Assembly: GCA_029975555.1 (NCBI GenBank)
Contig: JARKOY010000021.1
Location: forward strand, 124,001 to 188,000
Source of the DNA: Spirochaetia bacterium
Lineage (GTDB): Bacteria > Spirochaetota > Spirochaetia > Treponematales > Rectinemataceae
DNA: 64,000 nucleotides
Reading direction: 5' to 3'
The position numbers were made by a program, and so were the translations under genes. This document shows positions 16,781-24,570 of this stretch, in pieces. The notes beneath the pieces were generated by a model. It was not told the DNA's origin. It did not search any database and was given only the letters and a program-made list of their open reading frames with translations. The stretch's first letter is position 1. Every line of letters starts with the position of its first letter.

Positions 16781-17593
16781 ATGAAAACTTTGAAAGAAAA
16801 GATGCGCGCATGCGAGCTCGTATGTGGCATGCACATAACACTTGCCGATCCCTCGATCACCGAACTCTGTGGTAGAATGGGCTATGATTACCTCTGGATC
16901 GATACGGAGCACTCTCCCATGGATTACCAGACGGTGTTGCACCACCTCATTGCGGCCTCCTCAGCAGGCTGCGACGCCATCGTGCGAATCCCGTGGAACG
17001 ACGCCGTCATGGCGAAGCGAGTGCTGGAGATGGGACCAGCGGGAATTCTTTTCCCCATGGTGTGCTCCGCTGCCGAACTCGACCGCGCCATGAGAAGTAC
17101 CCTCTATCCGCCCCTCGGAAACAGGGGCTTCGGTCCACAGCGCGCGGTGGGCTATGGCCTTGAGGATGCGGCGGCCTACGTGAAAGAGAAGAGCCTCGAG
17201 ATGGTGCGCATCGTCCAGATAGAGACGCAGGACACTGTAGACAATCAGTTGGACGAGATGCTTGAGAATCCCTGGGTGGACTGCTTCATGCTCGGCCCCT
17301 GCGACCTGAGCGCATCGATCGGACGACTGCCCGACACGGCGTGCAAAGAATCCCTCGCCCTCCAGGATCGCGCGATTCGAAAAATCCGCGCGGCAGGCAA
17401 ATCGGCGGGGACTTCGATCGTCACCGAAGATCCAGAGGTGATCCGTTCCTGGTGGAACCGAGGCGTCAATGTCATCACCTGCGGCACTGAGGTGAGCGCC
17501 ATCATAAGCGGCTGTTTGCGGACGCTCAGCATGCTGCGGAGCGTGAACGGTTCCGGGCCCCGAGCCGTGCCGCAGCCTGGAGCCGCAGTCTGA
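16781..17593 (+). CDS. HpcH/HpaI-family aldolase
   Basis: 270-aa class II (metal-dependent) aldolase of the 4-hydroxy-2-oxoheptanedioate / 2-keto-3-deoxyglucarate aldolase family, cleaving 4-hydroxy-2-oxoacids to pyruvate and an aldehyde. Active-site residues are visible: H44 in DTEHSPMD, R69 in IVRIPWND, metal ligands E148 in QIETQD and D175 in LGPCDLSASIG. AAAGGAG precedes ATG 16781; an earlier in-frame GTG at 16751 has no site. Follows dhaK by 52 bp and precedes a hydroxyacid dehydrogenase. The aldehyde product cannot be deduced from sequence alone. Confidence 0.9.
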   Translation: MKTLKEKMRACELVCGMHITLADPSITELCGRMGYDYLWIDTEHSPMDYQTVLHHLIAASSAGCDAIVRIPWNDAVMAKRVLEMGPAGILFPMVCSAAELDRAMRSTLYPPLGNRGFGPQRAVGYGLEDAAAYVKEKSLEMVRIVQIETQDTVDNQLDEMLENPWVDCFMLGPCDLSASIGRLPDTACKESLALQDRAIRKIRAAGKSAGTSIVTEDPEVIRSWWNRGVNVITCGTEVSAIISGCLRTLSMLRSVNGSGPRAVPQPGAAV

Positions 17594-17629
17594 GCGACAC
17601 TGCGCGGCGCATGAGGAAGGAGTGAACAG

Positions 17630-18589
17630 ATGAAGATCGTCGTCCTGGATGGCTATACGGAGAACCCAGGAGACCTCTCTTGGGACGGACTTGCGGCGCT
17701 TGGGGAGCTGACGGTGTACGACAGGACCCCGACAGACCTCGTCGTCAGTCGCATTGGCGATGCCGAAATCGTGTACACGAACAAAACACCCCTCACCAGG
17801 CAGACACTCTCCGCATGCCCTGCGCTCAAATTCATCGGCGTGCTGGCCACTGGCTACAATATCGTAGACGTAGAAGCCGCCAGAGAGCGGGGCATCGTCG
17901 TCACCAACGTCCCCACCTACGGCACGGCTGCAGTGGCCCAGTTCGCCATCGCGATGCTGCTGGAAATTTGCCACCACTACGCCCATCACAGCGAGGCCGT
18001 CCACGAAGGGCGCTGGGAGAACAGCCCCGACTGGTGTTTCTGGGACTACCCCCTCATAGAGCTGGCGGGCAAGACGATGGGCATAATAGGCTACGGGAGA
18101 ATTGGGCAGGCCACAGGACGAATCGCCCGCGCCATGGGCATGAGGATCCTGGCCTTCGATGCCCACCCGGACCCCTCGCTGGAAAGCGAAGAGTGCAGGT
18201 ACGTCGATCTGGACGAGCTGCTCGCGAACTCGGATGTGATCGCCCTTCACTGTCCGCTCTTCCCCGAGACCGAGGGGATCATCAACAAAGACACGATCGC
18301 GAAGATGAAGGACGGAGTGATCCTCTTGAACAACAGCCGCGGACAGCTCATTGTGGAGCGCGACTTGGCCGATGCCCTGAACAGCGGAAAAGTCTATGCG
18401 GCGGGCTTGGATGTAGTGTCCACTGAACCGATTCGTGCGGACAACCCGCTCTTGCGCGCGAAGAACTGTTTCATCTCCCCGCACATCAGCTGGGCAACTA
18501 AGGAGAGCCGCAGTCGGCTCATGAACATCGCCGTAGAAAATCTCCGAAGCTATCTGGCCGGCACACCGATCAATGTGGTGAACCGCTGA
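17630..18589 (+). CDS. D-2-hydroxyacid dehydrogenase (glycerate-dehydrogenase-like)
   Basis: 319-aa NAD(P)-dependent D-isomer hydroxyacid dehydrogenase. Rossmann motif GIIGYGRIGQ at 151-160, an acidic residue D177 after the next strand (favours NAD), and catalytic R237, E266 and H285 (SRG, STEP, SPHISW). Closest in look to hydroxypyruvate/glyoxylate reductases, so a role in making or using D-glycerate from the aldolase product is plausible. GAAGGAG precedes the ATG. Last gene of the cluster; the downstream spacer carries short direct repeats and no U-tract terminator. Confidence 0.9.
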   Translation: MKIVVLDGYTENPGDLSWDGLAALGELTVYDRTPTDLVVSRIGDAEIVYTNKTPLTRQTLSACPALKFIGVLATGYNIVDVEAARERGIVVTNVPTYGTAAVAQFAIAMLLEICHHYAHHSEAVHEGRWENSPDWCFWDYPLIELAGKTMGIIGYGRIGQATGRIARAMGMRILAFDAHPDPSLESEECRYVDLDELLANSDVIALHCPLFPETEGIINKDTIAKMKDGVILLNNSRGQLIVERDLADALNSGKVYAAGLDVVSTEPIRADNPLLRAKNCFISPHISWATKESRSRLMNIAVENLRSYLAGTPINVVNR

Positions 18590-18643
18590 GAAAGGTAGGC
18601 CCCTGGGCCATGGAAATAGGCCCGTACATACGTTATAGGCGTA

Positions 18644-18708
18644 CACTGAAGGCGGTCACTGAAGGCGGCCACGGCCCAGGAAAGGGCCAGTGCGTACACT
18701 GAAGGCGG
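18644..18708 (+). repeat. Three copies of a 12-bp direct repeat
   Basis: CACTGAAGGCGG occurs at 18644-18655, 18657-18668 and 18697-18708; the first and third copies extend to GTACACTGAAGGCGG. They lie in the 220-bp gap before cysK, which otherwise shows no coding potential. Confidence 0.8.
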
Positions 18709-18752
18709 CCGGTGCGGGGCGCGGGCGATGCTGCTCCTTCTGCTTTTGAGGC

Positions 18753-18783
18753 TTGACAGTTTACTACCACACCGTGGTATATT
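18753..18783 (+). promoter_or_regulatory. cysK promoter with TACCAC-N3-GTGGTA operator
   Basis: TTGACA (18753-18758) and TATATT (18778-18783) are separated by an unusually long 19 bp. Inside lies the perfect palindrome TACCACACCGTGGTA (18765-18779), overlapping the -10. A near-identical palindrome precedes the HTH/two-CW gene (21130-21144). Long-spacer promoters with a central palindrome are typical of regulated activation. Confidence 0.75.
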
Positions 18784-18812
18784 CATTCTCAATGAGGCAA
18801 AAGGAAGTCGCT

Positions 18813-19754
18813 ATGTCGTATGCAAAGAAAATAACCGACCTCGTCGGCAACACTCCCCTCGTTCAGGTACGGGCCCCGGGGGCCGCACCGGGAGTCATCC
18901 TCCTAGCCAAGCTCGAATCCTTCAATCCATTTTCGAGCGTCAAGGACAGAATCGGCCTCGCGATGATCGAAGACGCAGAGCGCCGCGGCGTTCTTAAGCC
19001 AGGCAACGTCATCGTCGAGCCCACCTCGGGCAATACAGGGATAGCCCTCGCTGCCGTCGCCGCGGCCAAGGGCTACCGCATTATCCTCACCATGCCCGAC
19101 ACCATGAGCGTGGAGCGGCGCAAGCTCCTTGCGGCCTACGGCGCAGAGCTCGTCCTCACCGAGGGAGCGAAAGGAATGAAAGGGGCCATCGCCAAAGCTG
19201 AGGAGATCGCCGCGGCCACGCCGGGGGCCTTCGTCCCCATGCAGTTCAACAACCCCGCGAACCCAAGGGTGCACCGCGAGACGACCGCGGAGGAAATATG
19301 GCGCGACACCGACGGGAAGGTGGACATCGTCGTGGCTGGCGTGGGCACAGGCGGCACGATCAGCGGCATCGCCTCGGCGCTCAAGCCCAGAAAACCCTCT
19401 TTTCTGGCCATTGCAGTGGAGCCGGACGCATCGCCCGTGCTCTCAGGCGGCCAGCCGGGGCCCCACAAGATTCAGGGCATAGGCGCAGGATTCGTGCCCG
19501 CCGTCTACGACGCAAAGCTCATCGACGAGATCATCCGCGTCAAACACGAAGACGCAGGAGCCACCGCGCGCGAGCTCGCGAAGAAAGAAGGGATACTGGT
19601 CGGCATATCGTCGGGCGCGGCCCTCTGGGCCGCCCGCCAAGTCGCTTCCCGCCCCTCCAGCGCCGGAAAAACCATCGTCGTCATTCTTCCGGATACAGGA
19701 GAGCGCTATCTGTCGACTTGGCTCTTCGAAGAAGGCGAAGAGGCAAACCTCTAA
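18813..19754 (+). CDS. cysK: Cysteine synthase (O-acetylserine sulfhydrylase)
   Basis: 313-aa PLP enzyme making L-cysteine from O-acetylserine and sulfide. The PLP lysine is in [12 protein letters not shown] near residue 42, the substrate loop [10 protein letters not shown] near 70, the phosphate-binding GTGGTISG near 179 and [10 protein letters not shown] near 265. Length is normal for CysK. AAAGGAAG precedes ATG 18813; an in-frame ATG at 18753 would fall in the promoter. Convergent with a TtcA-like gene whose operon carries the same operator, suggesting co-regulation by sulfur or Fe-S status (inference). Confidence 0.94.
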   Translation: MSYAKKITDLVGNTPLVQVRAPGAAPGVILLAKLESFNPFSSVKDRIGLAMIEDAERRGVLKPGNVIVEPTSGNTGIALAAVAAAKGYRIILTMPDTMSVERRKLLAAYGAELVLTEGAKGMKGAIAKAEEIAAATPGAFVPMQFNNPANPRVHRETTAEEIWRDTDGKVDIVVAGVGTGGTISGIASALKPRKPSFLAIAVEPDASPVLSGGQPGPHKIQGIGAGFVPAVYDAKLIDEIIRVKHEDAGATARELAKKEGILVGISSGAALWAARQVASRPSSAGKTIVVILPDTGERYLSTWLFEEGEEANL

Positions 19755-19779
19755 GCATGCGGTCGCGGGTTACTCCCTT

Positions 19780-20622
19780 TTACCCAACCTTAGGAGCACT
19801 ATTAAGATATTCCCCATTCACATGCTCGGTCGACTCGAAGAGCCTCCGCTTCATCTCGCTCGAGCCCCCCGTGAGGGCTGCGAGCCGAGCTCTCACCTCG
19901 CGCCGCTTGGAATCGCGCCCAAAAGGACAGGTACAGGTCGCCGAGCGGAAGCCCTTCTCCTCGGCATACGCGATGGTGTGACGCTCCTCGCAGAGCGTGA
20001 GCGGTCGAATGATGGAGATGGGATACTTCTTGTAGTGCATGACGGGCAGCATGCCTGAGATTTCGCCCTTGTAGAGCATGTTCATGAGGAGGGTCTCCAC
20101 TGCGTCGTCGAGATGGTGCCCGAGCGCGATCTTGTTGTAGCCGTTCGCCATGGCATAGCGTATGAGCTCGGTGCGCCGCTGAGTGGAGCACCAGTAACAG
20201 TTCATCGAGCGTCCGGGCTTGAGCCGCCCGATCACAGGCACATCGATCGAGACATAGGGTATCTCCAAAGACGTAAAGAGAGAGACGAGGGCACTTTCCT
20301 TACAGCAGGAACAGAAGTCGGTGGCGATGTGGATTGCCGTCAGTTCGTACCTTGCCGGCCACCAGCGCCGCTTCGCCGCAAGGTCGCAGGCGAGCGTGGT
20401 CGAGTCCTTTCCCCCCGAGACTGCCACGAGGATGCGGTCGCCGTCTTCGATCATGGCGTAGCGGCGGAGCGCCACTTCGACGAGCTTCTCCACCGCCGCA
20501 ACGGCTCCTTTCGCGCCAAGCCGCCGGCTGCTGCGGGATATAGAGGCGGCCGAAGAGGCAGGAACAGAAGCGCCTGTTCCTTCAGGGTCCTGCGGAGGTA
20601 TTATGTCACCGAGGTGCATCAT
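19780..20622 (-). CDS. TtcA-family PP-loop tRNA sulfurtransferase
   Basis: 280-aa ATP-dependent tRNA thiolation enzyme of the TtcA group (2-thiocytidine-32 synthesis). The PP-loop SGGKDS is at residues 69-74, CxxC at C142/C145 (NCYWCSTQRR), GHHLDDAVETL near 169, and a further cysteine pair C230/C232; TtcA enzymes bind a [4Fe-4S] cluster through the CxxC plus a distal Cys. An extra CSCC (104-107) is present. Residues 10-38 are low-complexity. ATG 20622 overlaps the upstream TGA by four bases (ATGA), so it is coupled to the HTH/two-CW gene. Specific tRNA target not proven. Confidence 0.85.
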   Translation of the reverse strand: MMHLGDIIPPQDPEGTGASVPASSAASISRSSRRLGAKGAVAAVEKLVEVALRRYAMIEDGDRILVAVSGGKDSTTLACDLAAKRRWWPARYELTAIHIATDFCSCCKESALVSLFTSLEIPYVSIDVPVIGRLKPGRSMNCYWCSTQRRTELIRYAMANGYNKIALGHHLDDAVETLLMNMLYKGEISGMLPVMHYKKYPISIIRPLTLCEERHTIAYAEEKGFRSATCTCPFGRDSKRREVRARLAALTGGSSEMKRRLFESTEHVNGEYLNSAPKVG

Positions 20623-21110
20623 CGCGGCGCCCCCTGATTCGTCTGCGCCTCCAGATGCGCCCCCACCCGCAGCGGACCGCCCTCGGCGGAAGCTTCTGCC
20701 AGCGCCTTGAGGCGGATAAACACCGCACAGCCGTAGCAGTGTCGAGCTCCCCCCTCGGACTTGTCCGAAGCCTTCGCCGAGGCACAGAGCCCGCCGGTAA
20801 AAAACCAACAGAAATGCCCCTCCTGCGCCACGTACGCGACACAGTGCCCCCGTCTCTCTTCAGGACAGGAAGTGGCCGCCCAGCAAGGGCCCTCGGCCTC
20901 AAAGGCTTCTTTATTCAGCTTGAAGAGAAGATAGTAGAGCATGCGCTCGACATTGGAAGGCACGCTCCTCCATCCCTGCTCGTAGCTCTCCACCGCCTTG
21001 AGCGACAAACCCAAGAGCTCCGCGAGCTCGCGCTGACTCTTGCCGAGCAGCGATCTCGTCGCCGCAAAGGCGGCCTTGTCCATGGGGCCTATTTCATCAT
21101 TTTCGCGCAT
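20619..21110 (-). CDS. HTH / two-CW domain cysteine-rich protein (candidate redox or metal-sensing regulator)
   Basis: 163-aa protein. Residues 12-62 form a Cro/C1-type helix-turn-helix (KSQRELAELLGLSLKAVESYEQG). Residues 75-131 carry a two-CW-like cysteine pattern: C76-W77, C82, C90, C101-W102, C109, C125, C128, spacing that suggests binding of a metal or Fe-S cluster. I recognise the two-CW pattern but not this fusion. GAGAAGG precedes ATG 21110, and a TACCAC-N3-GTGGTG palindrome lies 20-34 bp upstream. It overlaps the TtcA-like gene. It could be an autoregulated sensor controlling this operon and cysK; that role is inference. Confidence 0.8.
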   Translation of the reverse strand: MRENDEIGPMDKAAFAATRSLLGKSQRELAELLGLSLKAVESYEQGWRSVPSNVERMLYYLLFKLNKEAFEAEGPCWAATSCPEERRGHCVAYVAQEGHFCWFFTGGLCASAKASDKSEGGARHCYGCAVFIRLKALAEASAEGGPLRVGAHLEAQTNQGAPR

Positions 21111-21129
21111 TGCACAACCTTCTCAGAAA

Positions 21130-21144
21130 CACCACTTTGTGGTA
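21130..21144 (-). promoter_or_regulatory. TACCAC-N3-GTGGTG operator of the HTH/two-CW operon
   Basis: On the minus strand TACCACAAAGTGGTG; the plus strand reads CACCACTTTGTGGTA. It is 20 bp before the start codon and downstream of a poor TTGCGC-17-CAGAAT promoter. Arms match the cysK site in 11 of 12 positions. Confidence 0.65.
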
Positions 21145-21267
21145 GCGCACTATTCTGCCTCAGCCTGAGAAATTGCGCAAGGGATGGTGCCAGGCGGCCC
21201 TGGGCACAGCCCGTGGGATCCGTGGACCTCTGACGAGCCCGACTCAGAAGACAGGAACTACGGCGCG

Positions 21268-21285
21268 GGGCGGCGATGGCCGCCC
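21268..21285 (-). terminator. Hairpin after oppF
   Basis: Perfect 7-bp stem GGGCGGC (21268-21274) / GCCGCCC (21279-21285) with a 4-base loop, 8 bp past the oppF stop on the minus strand. No U-tract follows. Confidence 0.45.
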
Positions 21286-21292
21286 TCCGCGC

Positions 21293-22300
21293 TCACTCGG
21301 GTTTGTGATACAAAAAGCACGAAACCTGGTGCCCCGGTTCTGTTTCCTTGAGCGACGGCCGCACTTTTTTGCAGACATCCATCCGCTTCGGACAACGGTC
21401 GTAGAAGTTGCAGCCTGGGCGCTGCTTGTCGGGCGAGGGCACATCGCCGGTGAGGATGATGCGCTGGCGTTTCGCCTCAATTTTGGGATCGGGAATCGGC
21501 GCTGCGGACAGAAGGGCTTCTGTATACGGATGTAAAGGGTTCTTGTAAAGATCGTTGGCGTCTGCGATCTCCACGATCAGTCCCAGATACATGACCGCCA
21601 CCCTGTTCGAGATGTACTTGATGACAGAAAGGTCGTGCGCGATGAAGAGGTACGTCAGCCCGAACTCTTCCTGCAGATCTTTAAACAGGTTCAGAATCTG
21701 CGATTGGATCGAAACGTCGAGCGCCGACACAGGCTCATCGCAGAGGATGAGCTGTGGATTGAGCGCGAGCGATCGAGCGATCCCGATGCGTTGCCTCTGG
21801 CCGCCCGAAAACTCGTGTGGGTAGCGGTTCTTGAAGAAACGCGAGAGCCCCACTTTCTCCATGAGCTGCTCGACGCGATCGTCTATCTCTTCTTTTGAAG
21901 CCACCAACAGGCCATTTTTCTTGAAAATGCGGAGAGGCTCCGCAATAATGTCCCCAGCAGTCATCCTCGGATTCAGAGAGGCGTAAGGGTCCTGGAAGAC
22001 CATCTGCATATTTTTGCGCGCCTCGATCAATTCGGCTGCGCGCAGTTTGGTCAAATCCTTGTGGTTCAGAAAAACCTCGCCGGCGGTAGGCCTATACAGC
22101 TGTGCGATTGCCCGCGCCGTGGTCGACTTTCCACAGCCCGACTCCCCGACAAGGCCGAGGGTCTCGCCCTTCTTCACCTGAAAATCCACCCCGTCGACGG
22201 CATAAATGTAGCCCCTCGTCCCCGAAAACAAGCCTGTCTTGACAGGGAAATGCATCTTGAGGCCGCGCACGTCCAGCAGAACTTCGTGACGATCAGACAT
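21293..22300 (-). CDS. oppF: Oligopeptide ABC transporter, ATP-binding protein OppF
   Basis: 335-aa ATPase. Walker A GLVGESGCGKSTT is near residue 50, Q-loop VFQDPYASLNPR near 107, signature FSGGQRQRIGIARSLA near 171, Walker B LILCDEPVSALD near 190, and the C-terminal oligopeptide/dipeptide domain with the CNFYDRCPKRMDVC cysteine motif near 295-310. Partner of OppD. ATG 22300 (AAGGAGG upstream) overlaps the oppD stop by 8 bp; the frame runs further upstream without a start signal. Last gene of oppABCDF. Confidence 0.94.
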   Translation of the reverse strand: MSDRHEVLLDVRGLKMHFPVKTGLFSGTRGYIYAVDGVDFQVKKGETLGLVGESGCGKSTTARAIAQLYRPTAGEVFLNHKDLTKLRAAELIEARKNMQMVFQDPYASLNPRMTAGDIIAEPLRIFKKNGLLVASKEEIDDRVEQLMEKVGLSRFFKNRYPHEFSGGQRQRIGIARSLALNPQLILCDEPVSALDVSIQSQILNLFKDLQEEFGLTYLFIAHDLSVIKYISNRVAVMYLGLIVEIADANDLYKNPLHPYTEALLSAAPIPDPKIEAKRQRIILTGDVPSPDKQRPGCNFYDRCPKRMDVCKKVRPSLKETEPGHQVSCFLYHKPE

Positions 22301-23285
22301 TCTGGGCCTCCTTTCCATAGAGCCAGCACGATGCGCTCTGATTGTTCTCGAACGACACCACCGGCGGATATTTCTTCTTGCAGATATCCATCGCTCTTTC
22401 GCAGCGAGGATAGAAGGGACAGCAGTCTGGCAGATCGATGACGTTGGGAGGCTGGCCGGGAATGGAATAAAGGCGCTCCTTTGTCTCCTGATCGAGGCGC
22501 GGGACAGAGCGGATGAGCCCTTGGGTGTAAGGATGCCGCGGCGACTCGAAAATCTCTTCCGTGCGGCCGCGCTCCACAATGCGCCCCGCATACATGACGC
22601 AAATCGTGTCGCACATGCCGGCCACGACGCCGAGCGAATGCGTGATCAGAATGACCGCCGTGCCGAGCTTGCGGGTCAGTTCCCGCATGAGCTCAAGAAT
22701 CTGTGCCTGAATCGTCACGTCGAGGGCGCTGGTCGGTTCGTCCGCAATGAGAATCTCAGGGTTGCACGACAAGCCCATGGCGATCATGACGCGCTGGCGC
22801 ATGCCGCCCGAAAACTGGTGTGGGTACTGATCAATACGCTTCTCGGGCGCGGGTATACCCGCGAGCTTGAGCATTTCGATCGCCTTCTCCTTTGCGGCCT
22901 TCTTGTCGATCTTCTGGTGCAGCACGATGGTCTCGACCATCTGGGTCGAAATGCGCAGGAAAGGATTCAGCGACGTCATGGGGTCCTGGAAGATCATCGA
23001 TATCTTGTTGCCGCGAATCTCGCGTATTTCGTGCGGGGGCATCTTGAGAAGATCTTTGCCGTGGAAGAGCACTTCGCCGCCCGCGATTTTTCCAGGAGGT
23101 GTGGATATAAGATTGATGATCGAAAGGTTCGTCACACTCTTGCCCGAGCCCGACTCGCCGACGATGCCGAGCGTCTCACCCTTGTGCAGATCGAAGCTCA
23201 CCCCATCGACCGCCTTTACGACGCCCTCATCGACCGTAAAATATGTTTTTAAGTCTTTCACTTGAAGAATCACTTCGTCAGACAT
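22293..23285 (-). CDS. oppD: Oligopeptide ABC transporter, ATP-binding protein OppD
   Basis: 330-aa ATPase of the OppD/DppD type. Walker [13 protein letters not shown] near residue 40, Q-loop [16 protein letters not shown] near 96, signature [15 protein letters not shown] near 158, Walker [13 protein letters not shown], and the C-terminal [14 protein letters not shown] motif near 287, which in some relatives coordinates an Fe-S cluster. Separated from oppC by 12 bp. Energises peptide (or another cationic/nickel ligand) import together with OppF. Confidence 0.94.
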   Translation of the reverse strand: MSDEVILQVKDLKTYFTVDEGVVKAVDGVSFDLHKGETLGIVGESGSGKSVTNLSIINLISTPPGKIAGGEVLFHGKDLLKMPPHEIREIRGNKISMIFQDPMTSLNPFLRISTQMVETIVLHQKIDKKAAKEKAIEMLKLAGIPAPEKRIDQYPHQFSGGMRQRVMIAMGLSCNPEILIADEPTSALDVTIQAQILELMRELTRKLGTAVILITHSLGVVAGMCDTICVMYAGRIVERGRTEEIFESPRHPYTQGLIRSVPRLDQETKERLYSIPGQPPNVIDLPDCCPFYPRCERAMDICKKKYPPVVSFENNQSASCWLYGKEAQNV

Positions 23286-23297
23286 TTCGGCTCCTTA

Positions 23298-24560
23298 TCA
23301 GGTACGGTTCTTGCTCTGCGGATCGAGCGCGTCCCGCAGGCCATCGCCGAGGAAGTTCATGCAGAAAAGAAAGATCGTCATGGCAATACCCGGGCCGAGC
23401 AGCTGCCAGGGATACAGCTCCATCGCGCGGACGCCCTCCGAGACCAGCGTCCCCCACGAGGCGTCCGGTGCGGACACACCCAACCCGAGGAAGCTCAAGA
23501 ACGATTCGTTCATGATGAAGCTGGGCATCATGAGTGTCGAGAACACGATGATGACGCCGAGCGTGTTCGGCAAAAGGTGCCTGAAAATGATCCGCGGCGT
23601 ACTTGCCCCCATCGAGCGGGCCGCCTCCACAAACTCGGAATTCTTGAGGCTTATGATCTGCCCCCGCACCACCCGTGCGATGGTGAGCCAGGAAACAAGG
23701 GCGATCGCGACGAAGAGCACCACAAAGCTCCCCCTCGCCTTCTCCCCGATCATGGCCATGATGATGATGACGATGAGCATGTACGGCAGCCCGTACATGA
23801 TGTCGACAAAGCGCATAAGAAGATTGTCGAGCCAGCCGCCCACATATCCCGATATTGCGCCGATGAGAATGCCGACGAGGGCCGCCGTCAGCGTGCCGAC
23901 GATGCCGATGGCGATAGAGATGCGCCCGCCGTAGATGATGCGTGCAAACATGTCGCGGCCGAGATCATCCGTGCCGAGAATGTACACGAGCTTATAGTCC
24001 GGATTCGTGTTGAGCTCCGCCTTCACCTTTTCGAGCGTTTCTTTCTGGCTTATGAGCTCGCGCACCACGGGGTCGGTGGTGTTGCTGGAGAACCCTTCAC
24101 CCTCATACGTAAAGCTGAATACTCCGGTTTCTCCCTGGTCGCCTTGATTTTCAGATGCAGAGGCGCCCTCGGGCTGCTCGGAGCCTGCCTGCGCCTGTTC
24201 GCTTGGTCCAAAATTGAAAAATGAGCCGAACGAACTCTGCTCGTTTTTTTGTTCTTCGACCCTCTTCTCGAGCTCCGCGATGCGGTTTTCGATCTTCTTG
24301 ACGACGAGTTCTCCCGCAGGCCTGAAAGATGGGGGCAGGCTCGCATTGGTTATGACCTGCTTTCGGTAGTCTATGAGAATGCCTGCGCTGGTGAGAATCG
24401 GCGCAATAAGGCTTACTACAATATATGTGCCTACCACTACTAGACTTATCAAAGCCATCTTGTTCTTGCGCAAACGCTTCCATGCATCCGCCCAAAGAGA
24501 GACTGGCTTCATGACTTGATTGAATTCATTGACAGCGTGTTGATGTTTTGTATTTGCCAC
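23298..24560 (-). CDS. oppC: Oligopeptide ABC transporter permease OppC with a large loop insertion
   Basis: 420-aa permease, roughly 100 aa longer than usual OppC. TM1 is at 36-57; the binding-protein-dependent permease domain starts at GTDDLGRDMFARIIYGG near residue 195 and contains the EAA loop (EAARSMGASTPRIIFRHLLPN). Between them lies a predicted periplasmic insert (about 61-192) with a charged coiled-coil-like stretch (KKIENRIAELEKRVEEQK), a Gln/Glu/Ser/Gly-rich low-complexity segment and a second helix. Start is GTG 24560 with GAGGTGG upstream, 10 bp after oppB; an internal ATG at residue 17 lacks a site. Confidence 0.9.
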   Translation of the reverse strand: MANTKHQHAVNEFNQVMKPVSLWADAWKRLRKNKMALISLVVVGTYIVVSLIAPILTSAGILIDYRKQVITNASLPPSFRPAGELVVKKIENRIAELEKRVEEQKNEQSSFGSFFNFGPSEQAQAGSEQPEGASASENQGDQGETGVFSFTYEGEGFSSNTTDPVVRELISQKETLEKVKAELNTNPDYKLVYILGTDDLGRDMFARIIYGGRISIAIGIVGTLTAALVGILIGAISGYVGGWLDNLLMRFVDIMYGLPYMLIVIIIMAMIGEKARGSFVVLFVAIALVSWLTIARVVRGQIISLKNSEFVEAARSMGASTPRIIFRHLLPNTLGVIIVFSTLMMPSFIMNESFLSFLGLGVSAPDASWGTLVSEGVRAMELYPWQLLGPGIAMTIFLFCMNFLGDGLRDALDPQSKNRT

Positions 24561-24570
24561 GTGCCACCTC

